The translations under genes were made by a program, and so were the position numbers. Under the pieces are notes generated by a model. It was not told the origin of the DNA, did no database searches, and was given only the letters and a program-made list of their open reading frames with translations. This document shows, piece after piece, positions 50,273-57,159 of a stretch of 57,159 nucleotides of DNA (its first letter is position 1; the number at the start of each line of letters is the position of its first letter). Origin of the DNA: CAYUMU01 sp964445985 (GTDB lineage: Bacteria > Planctomycetota > Planctomycetia > Pirellulales > S012-138); contig CAYUMU010000037.1 in the NCBI GenBank assembly GCA_964445985.1, positions 1-57,159 on the forward strand, in the 5' to 3' direction.

Positions 50273-52636
50273 CTAGGGGTTGGGGAACTTTATCCACCAG
50301 ACAGCTTCCAGAACTTCCGAAAACCTGCTCATCAGCAGACTCGCATCGTACCCCCATGGATTGTACATTTGCATTTCGGCCTGCTCGCCATTTACTGTTG
50401 TCATTCCAGTTACGACGTATGCGTGGTCCCCGATAATCATGGTCTCTTCATCAAACGGAACATCGTCCTTAGTGCCGATCACCAGTGTTTCACCGGCGTT
50501 CAGATGCGACTCTATTGCAGCCAATATCTCTGAATCATTCATTCCTTCAAAAAGCAAGAACCCCTGTTCGACGCCAAGCAGGGCAGTCCAAACGGTATCT
50601 GCAGTTCCGTTGCTTAGGGTACTGTAGGAAAGTCTGTCGTTAGGGGTGTTATTCTGTGCTGGCTGCCCTGAAAGGAGCTGCCCAAGAGCGTTTTCAAGTA
50701 CTAACGGCCACACCTCAACAAATCCCGTCTTTGGATGATCTGAGTTTCCTGGATCCTTGAAGGTGTCTCCTGAGAAGTTAATGTGGTGGACTCCAGGCAA
50801 CGTATTAAGATTTACATAAAATTCCTGCAGGCCTGCAGCGCCGTTGTAAAGCATAACGGAATAGGTCCCGTCGCCCCTGTCAGTGATGGCATTCTCGATT
50901 ACTTGCCAATTAGCTTCTGCCATCGCTCCGATACCCGCGGCGAGCCAGCAATTGGCAATTCGTCCTTGAGAAATATCGTTCAATACGATGCCGGGATTGC
51001 CACCAGAAGTGTCGTCCGACCAACCGGAATAATCCTCGTTATACGATGCAAACAAAGTGACGCCGTCCAGGATGTCAAATACCCTCGAAGGGTCCATCAT
51101 GACAGGCGATCCGGGCGTGACTGGGAAAGGCGCTGATGGCACTGCATAGGCGTTTGGGTTGTCAGGATTTTCGATAAGTGTTATCCGAAACCTCTCACGG
51201 CCCTCAATCTCGGCGACACCTTCACAGAATAAATCCGCTTTCAGCGTTATGATCGCCGGATCGTTTCCGGAAATTGTTACCTTCCCAGCCTGAAGCTTGG
51301 TCTTGCCATCGCCATCAATAAAATCGTCTAAACTAGCAGGCTTCCATTCTATATCATAATCATCCTCAGGGTCAAAAGTCCACTCTACCATGAAGTACAC
51401 GTCCAGATCCGACAGATCACTACTGAGGCGGTGGAATTCGATTGTAATTGCGTTTGCGTTTGCGCCCCCATCACCCTCAATGGCAAAAGCGTCGGCCTGC
51501 ATTCCAACTATGGTAGTGAATTTCAAGTGAACGTGAGTACTATCCGACATTTGGGGGTTGCCATTGTCACGCACCTCAATTGTTAGGCCGAATTGGCTAG
51601 CAGCTGGCAAATACTTGTTCAGGTAAAGTTCACCAGTTGCCGCATTGATCCGAAATAGCTCATCAGGATTGCCACCTGTGATGACGTATGTGAGTTGATC
51701 GCCTTCATTCGGATCACGAGCGCCAAAATCTGGGACTTCCAGCTTGTCGCCGCGAGTTAATGAAGATGGAAGGATGATTGGTTTGTTGACTTTACCATAC
51801 GACTCATCCTCGACGGTCTCGTTGATGAATGTCGGCGCTTCATTCACCTCGAACGCTACGGTCACGGTAGCTGTGTCGGTAAGACCGGCAGCGTCGGTAG
51901 CAGTCACGTCGAATATGTAGGAAAAGTTGATTTCAAAATTCAGAAATATGCCGTCAGCGACAGTGATCTCGCCAGTCTCGGGGTCTACATTGAACTCATC
52001 GCTGTTGTCGCTGTAGATGAGCGTGTCGCCCGCATCGGGATCCGTGGCGCCGACCATGCCGACGTATGTGCCTCCGACGCTTTGCTCGTAGATGGGAAAT
52101 TCGTAGAGTTCGGCCTCGAACTCCGGCGCTTCGTTCTCGTCCAAGAGGCTGATCGTGACGCTGACGGTGTCGGTGAGCCCGCCGCTGTCGGTGACCGTCA
52201 CGTCGAACGTATAGGAAGAGTTGGTCTCGAAGTCGAGCACGGCACCGGCGGCGATGGTGATCTGGCCGGTGGACGAATCGACGTTGAACTCGCTGCTGCC
52301 GCCGCTGAAGGTCAGCGTGTCGCCCGCATCGGGGTCGGTGGCGCTGACCGTGCCCACGTACGTCCCTTCGGCGCTTTCCTCATCGACGTTGAAACCGTAA
52401 TCGGGCTCGTCGAACTGGGGGGCCTGGTTGGGTTCGGCCAAACCATCGATGAAGATGTAGACGATACCGGTAGACGTTCCCCCCCGGCCATCGCTGATGG
52501 TGTAGCGGAAGGAGTCGGTGGCCGACTGGCCTTCTTCCAGGTGCTCGAAGGCGCCGTTGGGATCGTAGGTGAAGGTGCCGTCGCCGTGGTTGGTCGATTC
52601 AATTGTGCCGAACATCACGCCCTTGCCAGTTGCCAA
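50273..52636 (-). CDS. VCBS/cadherin protein with C-terminal calpain-like (C2) peptidase
   Basis: 787 residues from a TTG ending at 52636, directly after a palindromic element; no leader. Order: partial VCBS unit (HGDGTFTYDPNGAFEHLEEGQS), three cadherin repeats with DxNEAPEFE-type linkers (about 80-260), a fourth cadherin-like unit (PDFGARDPNEGDQLTYVITGGN), a Calx-beta-like section (HVHLKFTTIVGMQADAFAIEG), then the peptidase. The catalytic Cys is C563 (QGRIANCWLAAGIGAMAE), His738 (IIGDHAYVVTG), Asn759 (MQMYNPWGY). C-to-H and H-to-N spacings (175 and 21) resemble calpain (157 and 24), and LDGVTLFA precedes the domain as in the gene at 53778. Activity against protein is inferred from the intact triad. 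No EF-hand seen. Confidence 0.92.
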   Translation of the reverse strand: MATGKGVMFGTIESTNHGDGTFTYDPNGAFEHLEEGQSATDSFRYTISDGRGGTSTGIVYIFIDGLAEPNQAPQFDEPDYGFNVDEESAEGTYVGTVSATDPDAGDTLTFSGGSSEFNVDSSTGQITIAAGAVLDFETNSSYTFDVTVTDSGGLTDTVSVTISLLDENEAPEFEAELYEFPIYEQSVGGTYVGMVGATDPDAGDTLIYSDNSDEFNVDPETGEITVADGIFLNFEINFSYIFDVTATDAAGLTDTATVTVAFEVNEAPTFINETVEDESYGKVNKPIILPSSLTRGDKLEVPDFGARDPNEGDQLTYVITGGNPDELFRINAATGELYLNKYLPAASQFGLTIEVRDNGNPQMSDSTHVHLKFTTIVGMQADAFAIEGDGGANANAITIEFHRLSSDLSDLDVYFMVEWTFDPEDDYDIEWKPASLDDFIDGDGKTKLQAGKVTISGNDPAIITLKADLFCEGVAEIEGRERFRITLIENPDNPNAYAVPSAPFPVTPGSPVMMDPSRVFDILDGVTLFASYNEDYSGWSDDTSGGNPGIVLNDISQGRIANCWLAAGIGAMAEANWQVIENAITDRGDGTYSVMLYNGAAGLQEFYVNLNTLPGVHHINFSGDTFKDPGNSDHPKTGFVEVWPLVLENALGQLLSGQPAQNNTPNDRLSYSTLSNGTADTVWTALLGVEQGFLLFEGMNDSEILAAIESHLNAGETLVIGTKDDVPFDEETMIIGDHAYVVTGMTTVNGEQAEMQMYNPWGYDASLLMSRFSEVLEAVWWIKFPNP

Positions 52637-52639
52637 GCC

Positions 52640-52677
52640 GCATTGTGGCAGGCAAGAATGCCTGCCCTACGTTTGCT
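52640..52677. repeat. GGCAGGCA palindromic element, copy 4
   Basis: Identical to copies 1-3 over all 38 bases; abuts the 5' end of the calpain-type adhesin at 52636 in the same geometry as copies 1 and 3. Confidence 0.92.
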
Positions 52678-52690
52678 GGAGTTCTGACCC

Positions 52691-52722
52691 GCATTGTGGC
52701 AGGCAAGGTCGCCTGCCCTACG
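52691..52722. repeat. GGCAGGCA palindromic element, copy 5 (variant)
   Basis: GCATTGTGGCAGGCAAGGTC then GCCTGCCCTACG. It differs from the others in the loop (GGTC for GAAT) and lacks the TTTGCT end; it stands 13 bases beyond copy 4. Confidence 0.85.
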
Positions 52723-52956
52723 GGAACTAACCTCCGCATCCGGAATTGGGCACGTTGCTATATCGCCATTTTTATCGGGAAATTCTGACATTTTTCGTGT
52801 ACCGACTGGAACAAAAGCGGCAGTTAGGAACGCACGAAAAATAACTTCCGGTTTTCTACAATTCCTTCACTGGCAGGGCCATGCGAGCACAGCTGAAACG
52901 CCGAAGTTGTTTTTCATCAGTTACTTAGCGGTGCAGGGGTTAATAACCTACTTGAC

Positions 52957-53781
52957 TTACATTTGCTCTGGAACAGGATTGGCTGAGATCTCGATCCAGC
53001 CAACAAGCCGACCGAGTCCTTTGATGTCTTGTGGCTTAACCACATTCAGAACTTTGTAACTTCGTCCTCTTGCTGAAAGTAGTTCGCCGGCGACGACCGA
53101 TATGGTCATTGGCTTGCGGGTAGGGACTTTGAGCGGGGGACGGCTGCTACGGCTGCGAGGTTTCAATTCAATCGTCGCAACTTCGTTACCGTTGATGTCG
53201 ATCTCGAGCAAGTCGAATTCGGTTGACGGCGCGCGATCCGGATCATTCTCCCAAAACAATTCGGTGTCTAGGGAATTCATCGCGATGAGTCTCGTCCCAG
53301 GTTGTGGGCGAAACTCCTTGTCAACGCGTTCCGTTACCCGAGTCAGTAAGACCGAGTTGTCAGGCAAGACTCTGCTACGGTAAATATGTCCAAAAATTGG
53401 AGTGAGGTCTCCATCGCGAAGACGCCATCTGTAACCCGTACTTAGATGGAGAGCGCTCGGAAAGGGAACCTTCCCGCCCCACCAGATCGTAAGCACGGCC
53501 GTTGTAATTCCGTCCGACTTCTCAGATTTGACTGCGAACACAGGAAAGCGGTCAAGAAACTGCAGTTCTTGATTTGGCGATGGCGTGGGAATCACCACGC
53601 GCGCGCCGTTGTGTCCCGACAACACAAGCTGTTGAGGATATTCCCCAGTTTCTCGATATTCCGAGTAACCTTCAATGTGACCTGACGGAGGTACGGCGTT
53701 CAAAATACCGGGCGACATGGCGAGAATCACTCCGCAAGCCAAAAAAAGCTCCGGTAGCCTCTGAAAATGATCAGGAATCAC
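52957..53781 (-). CDS. exported protein of unknown function, partner of the first adhesin
   Basis: 274 residues from a GTG ending at 53781, which overlaps the adhesin's TGA (GTGA). A signal peptide is likely (LPELFLACGVILAMSPGILNAVPP). The mature protein is beta-rich (QQLVLSGHNGARVVIPTPSP, FPVFAVKSEKSDGITTAVLTIWWG, LRDGDLTPIFGHIYRSRVLPDNSVLLTRVTERV) and ends in a basic linker (KPRSRSSRPPLKVPTRKP) and a compact tail. I recognise no family. Position matches the partner genes at 49168 and 44590. Confidence 0.78.
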   Translation of the reverse strand: MIPDHFQRLPELFLACGVILAMSPGILNAVPPSGHIEGYSEYRETGEYPQQLVLSGHNGARVVIPTPSPNQELQFLDRFPVFAVKSEKSDGITTAVLTIWWGGKVPFPSALHLSTGYRWRLRDGDLTPIFGHIYRSRVLPDNSVLLTRVTERVDKEFRPQPGTRLIAMNSLDTELFWENDPDRAPSTEFDLLEIDINGNEVATIELKPRSRSSRPPLKVPTRKPMTISVVAGELLSARGRSYKVLNVVKPQDIKGLGRLVGWIEISANPVPEQM

Positions 53782-56700
53782 GGCTGGTCTCCGATGTAGA
53801 GATTAGAAATGTTTTCGTTTAGCCGGTCGATCGTAATCTGCTGTTCCGTTCCCCAAGGATTATATACGTGGACCACAGTGACGTTGCCAGCGGCATCCGT
53901 GTCTACCTTCGTGACAGAGTAAGCATGATTCCCAGGTAGATCGGGGGCGGATTGAAGCGTGCCGAACATGACGCCTTTGCCGGCAATCCAAGCATCACGA
54001 ATCTTCTCTGCGATCTGTTCATCCGTATCCTGGAAAATTGGCCCTTGCACGTTTTCGCGCGAGGCACTTTCCCCCGTAATAAGTTCCCAGACCTCGTCAC
54101 ATCCTCCACCTTCGTCGATGTTTGCATAACCACCTTTAAGTTGGGCGTATGCCTGCTCCATGATCAAGGTCCAAACTTCGACGCCTTGATCGTTGTAATC
54201 ACCGGACAGTTCAACCGCGTCGCGACCTCGCTCCAATTCGAGTGTGACCGTAATTGTCTGATCACCGAAAGTTACGAGGTAGTCGAAAAGCTCGGGCGTG
54301 TCGGTCTTCTCCTGAATCGCGTTTTCGATAAACGCCGGATTGTATTGAGCCAAGTTTGCAAGGACCGCATGGAAATAACAATTACCAACGTGGCCCTGCC
54401 GGACGTCGTTCACGTCAACTTTTGAACCGTCCGCCGAACCCGGGGTGCCATCGGCAAAGGGGGTGACACCGTCTAGTACCTGCAGGGTCACCCACGAAAA
54501 TAAGTCGAAGGCGTCTTTCTTGCTCTTGGACTCCTTCAGGTCGGAGCCGCCCTGTGCTTTCGCGTAGTCGCTGGTATCACTGATCTCTAGCGTCGCCTCC
54601 TTCAAGCCAGACATTACATTGTCGTTCGGGGCGAACAGTTCGATCATAACCTCCGTTTCGCCTGCCAAAATGACCGCCTCACCGCTCAATAAGGTAGCTT
54701 TTCCAAGGGTATCCGCGAAGTGCTCTCGAGTGAGGCTATACTCGACAAATTCGAACCTGACGGTCAACGGTTGCGAGTAATCTCCATCTTCTGATTGACG
54801 GACAATCTTGACCCGGATGAGATCTGTGTTGCCTTCGATGGCTTGCGTGTCGCCGGTCAGTCCCACTATGGTAGAATTGATTCTAATCAGCAAGTCTTTT
54901 TCATCGGTCGCCCCGTCCTTGTCTTTGGCTTCGATTCGAAGGACATAGAAGAGGTTTTCTGCCTCGGACACATCCTTTTCTAAAGTGACGCGTCCAGTCT
55001 CGAGATCAATTGCGAACATTCCCTCTTCATTTCCACCAGTTATACTGAACGTGGTCTCGTCATCGTAGTCTGGGTCAGTAGCTTCGATTATAAAGAGGAC
55101 GGGCTTCGTTTTTGACGTCCAGTTGTAACCAATACGGACGAAGTCGGGGAGATTGTCGATTAGCGGCGACTCATTGACATCGTTGACAGAGATCGCGAAT
55201 ACCTTCTCCAAATCAAGGCCGCTAGAGTCGGTCGTGCGGACGCGAATGCTGTAGGTGTCGTGCAGCTCATGATCAAATAGCTCTCGCGTTACCAACTGGG
55301 AACCGATGATGTCGAATAGTCCGTTGTCAGTGTCTCCATCGCCCACGACGAGCGAATAAGTGTGGGAATCCCCGCCATCTGGATCCGTTGATTCGAAGTT
55401 ACCTACGACCGTCCCGACGGGTGAGTTCTCATCAACATCGCTGTTGCTCAGCGTTAGGTCGGTCGGCGCTTCGTTCTCGTCCACGAGTTCGACCGTGACT
55501 TCGATCGTGTCGGAGAGCCCGCCGCTGTCGGTGACCGTCACGTCGAACGTATAGGAAGCGTTGGTCTCGAAGTCCAGCATGGCCCCGGCGGCGATGGTGA
55601 TCTGGCCGGTGGACGAATCGACGTTGAACTGGCTGCTGCCGCCGCTGTAGGTCAGCGTGTCGCCCGCATCGGGATCACTGGCGCTGACCGTGCCGACCAC
55701 CGTGCCCTCGGCGCTTTCCTCATCGACGTTGAAACCGTAATCGGGCTCGTCGAACTGGGGGGCCTGGTTGGGTTCGGCCAAACCATCGATGAAGATGTAG
55801 ACGATACCGGTAGACGTTCCCCCCCGGCCATCGCTGATGGTGTAGCGGAAGGAGTCGGTGGCCGACTGGCCTTCTTCCAGGTCCTCGAACGCGCCGTTGG
55901 GATCGTAGGTGAACGTGCCGTCGCCGTTGTCGGTCACCACGCCCAGCGTGGAAGTGGTGTCAATGCTCTCGACCCAGAACAAGTCGCCATCCGGATCCCA
56001 ATCGTTATCGAAGACATCGACGGAAATGGGCGTTGCGGCATCTGTAGTGTCATAGTCGTATGCCGCGATCGGGTCGGTGTTGGGTTCCTCAATATCATTG
56101 AGAATAACCGAGACGCTGACGGTGTGGGAGAGCCCGCCGCCATCGGTGATGGTCACGTCGAATGAGTAGTTCTCTTGGGTCTCGAAGTCCAGCACCGCTC
56201 CGGCGGCGATGGTGATATTTCCGGAGGAATCGACCTCGAACTCGCTGTTGCCGCCGCTGTAGGTGAGCGTGTCGCCAGCATCAGGATCGCTGGCGGTGAC
56301 CGTGCCGACAACCGTACCCCCGGCGCTTTCCTCATCGACATAGAACGTGTAATCCGGCGCTTCGAACTCTGGCGCTTCGTTCTCGTCCAAGAGGCTGATC
56401 GTGACGCTGACGGTGTCGGTGAGCCCGCCGCTGTCGGTGACCGTCACGTCGAACGTATAGGAAGAGTTGGTCTCGAAGTCGAGCACGGCACCGGCGGCGA
56501 TGGTGATCTGGCCGGTGGACGAATCAACCTCGAATTCGCTGCTGCCGCCGCTGAAGGTGAGCGTGTCGCCCAGGTCGGGGTCGGTGGCGCTGACCGTGCC
56601 GACGTACGTGCCTTCGGCGCTGTCCTCATCCACGTCGAAGCTGTAGGAGCTTTCGTCAAACACCGGGGCCTGATTGGGCTCGTCCACCCCATTGATCGTG

Positions 56701-57159
56701 ATCGTTACCGTGGCCGTGGCATAGCCGCCGCGGCCGTCGCTGATGGTGTAGCTGAAGGAGTCGGTGGTGGACTGGCCTTGTTCCAAGTCCTCGAACTGGC
56801 CGTTGGGATCGTAGGTGAACGTGCCGTCGCCGTGGTTGGTGACGCTGCCCATGGTGGAGGTGGTGTCGATGCTGTCCACGTTGAGCGGATCGCCATCGGG
56901 ATCGCTGTCGTTGCCCAGCACGTCGAAGAAGACCGGCGTCTCTTCGTCGGTGGATTCCATGCCGTCGTCCACCGCGATCGGATCGGTGTTGGGCTCGTCC
57001 ACCCCATTGATCGTGATCGTCACGGTGGCCGTGGAGTAACCGCCCCGGCCGTCGCTGATGGTGTAGCTGAAGGAGTCGGTGGCCGACTGACCCTCTTCCA
57101 GGTGCTCGAACTGGCCGTTGGGATCGTAGGTGAACGTGCCGTCGCCGTGGTTGGTGACG
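53778..57159 (-). CDS. VCBS/cadherin protein with C-terminal calpain-like (C2) peptidase, 5' end outside window
   Basis: The frame is open to the window edge, so at least 1126 residues are visible and the N-terminus is missing. It has alternating VCBS units (GDGTFTYDPNGQFEDLE, DNDSDPDGDP) and cadherin repeats (DEDSAEGTYVGTVSATDPD, DEESAGGTVVGTV, DVDENSPVGTVVG), about eight in all, then Calx-beta-like sequence and LDGVTPFADGTPGSADGS. The last 200 residues are a calpain-like peptidase: Cys in VRQGHVGNCYFHAVLANLAQ, His in PGNHAYSVTK 151 residues on, Asn in VYNPWGTEQ 22 further. The triad spacing matches classical calpain. WIAGKGVMFGTLQS inside this domain is echoed at the start of the truncated copies. 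The GTGA stop/start overlap links it to the gene at 53781. Probably exported and calcium-dependent through the repeats; inference. Confidence 0.93.
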   Translation of the reverse strand, partial: VTNHGDGTFTYDPNGQFEHLEEGQSATDSFSYTISDGRGGYSTATVTITINGVDEPNTDPIAVDDGMESTDEETPVFFDVLGNDSDPDGDPLNVDSIDTTSTMGSVTNHGDGTFTYDPNGQFEDLEQGQSTTDSFSYTISDGRGGYATATVTITINGVDEPNQAPVFDESSYSFDVDEDSAEGTYVGTVSATDPDLGDTLTFSGGSSEFEVDSSTGQITIAAGAVLDFETNSSYTFDVTVTDSGGLTDTVSVTISLLDENEAPEFEAPDYTFYVDEESAGGTVVGTVTASDPDAGDTLTYSGGNSEFEVDSSGNITIAAGAVLDFETQENYSFDVTITDGGGLSHTVSVSVILNDIEEPNTDPIAAYDYDTTDAATPISVDVFDNDWDPDGDLFWVESIDTTSTLGVVTDNGDGTFTYDPNGAFEDLEEGQSATDSFRYTISDGRGGTSTGIVYIFIDGLAEPNQAPQFDEPDYGFNVDEESAEGTVVGTVSASDPDAGDTLTYSGGSSQFNVDSSTGQITIAAGAMLDFETNASYTFDVTVTDSGGLSDTIEVTVELVDENEAPTDLTLSNSDVDENSPVGTVVGNFESTDPDGGDSHTYSLVVGDGDTDNGLFDIIGSQLVTRELFDHELHDTYSIRVRTTDSSGLDLEKVFAISVNDVNESPLIDNLPDFVRIGYNWTSKTKPVLFIIEATDPDYDDETTFSITGGNEEGMFAIDLETGRVTLEKDVSEAENLFYVLRIEAKDKDGATDEKDLLIRINSTIVGLTGDTQAIEGNTDLIRVKIVRQSEDGDYSQPLTVRFEFVEYSLTREHFADTLGKATLLSGEAVILAGETEVMIELFAPNDNVMSGLKEATLEISDTSDYAKAQGGSDLKESKSKKDAFDLFSWVTLQVLDGVTPFADGTPGSADGSKVDVNDVRQGHVGNCYFHAVLANLAQYNPAFIENAIQEKTDTPELFDYLVTFGDQTITVTLELERGRDAVELSGDYNDQGVEVWTLIMEQAYAQLKGGYANIDEGGGCDEVWELITGESASRENVQGPIFQDTDEQIAEKIRDAWIAGKGVMFGTLQSAPDLPGNHAYSVTKVDTDAAGNVTVVHVYNPWGTEQQITIDRLNENISNLYIGDQP

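Noticed and set aside
44320..52722. The five GGCAGGCA elements as a CRISPR-like or integron attC array.
   Set aside because: Copies lie thousands of bases apart, except for pairs near 44.3-44.5 and 52.6-52.7 kb. They lack integron core sites, and no integrase or cas gene is visible. They remain an unclassified palindromic repeat.

Overview
The window is a GC-rich chromosomal segment from a planctomycete, most likely in or near the order Pirellulales. This rests on the mix of families: DUF1080 and Gfo/Idh/MocA proteins with twin-arginine leaders, a GYF_2 membrane protein, a very large secretin with a TPR-like front, a Hanks-type kinase with a C-terminal sensor, an N-terminal MTNPYESP-type small membrane protein, kelch and leucine-rich-repeat proteins, and giant cadherin/VCBS repeat proteins. 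One run of 10 N at 21136-21145 shows that this is a draft scaffold. I saw no rRNA, tRNA, CRISPR array or transposase gene.

Layout. 1-5.2 kb: a DUF1080 secreted protein, an FdhF/YdeP-type molybdopterin oxidoreductase read the other way, a small two-helix membrane protein and cdsA. 5.5-9 kb: scpB with an extraordinary acidic tail and two proline/glutamine-rich membrane proteins. 9.3-17 kb: xylose isomerase, a 1304-residue secretin and an MFS transporter. 17.3-19.8 kb: an unrecognised protein and a RecA-like ATPase. 20-25.4 kb: a catabolic-looking block on the minus strand (HpaI-type aldolase, ApbE flavin transferase, Gfo/Idh/MocA oxidoreductase, FAD-dependent oxidoreductase), with the first three closely packed. 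25.6-32.2 kb: SGNH-like protein, iron-type alcohol dehydrogenase, a broken carbon-nitrogen hydrolase, a TPR protein and a CDP-alcohol phosphatidyltransferase with an altered motif. 32.5-43.9 kb: Ser/Thr kinase, a lectin-like protein, a three-gene overlapping operon (secreted protein, yggS, lipase), a small membrane protein and a kelch protein.

43.9-57.2 kb is the most unusual part. It holds three very large minus-strand genes built from VCBS and cadherin repeats, each ending in a different enzyme-like module: two end in calpain-like (C2) cysteine peptidase domains with an intact Cys/His/Asn triad, and one contains an HEYGH zinc-peptidase motif. Each is followed at once by an unrelated predicted secreted or membrane protein, twice with a 4-base start/stop overlap. 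Two of these repeat genes, plus a decayed fourth copy, begin with the same truncated sequence, which abuts a copy of a short palindromic element at the same point each time. The repeats are almost identical between genes at DNA level. I read this as a cassette array of modular surface or exported peptidases that diversifies by recombination at repeats. The sequence shows the architecture; the export, surface location and substrate are inference.

Intergenic DNA carries at least four dispersed repeat families: a 174-bp inverted pair at 10.7/31.2 kb, a 97-bp inverted pair at 0.05/31.0 kb, a GCTCCCTTCTCC hairpin, and an ATTCCCGCC...GGGAATGAC palindrome.
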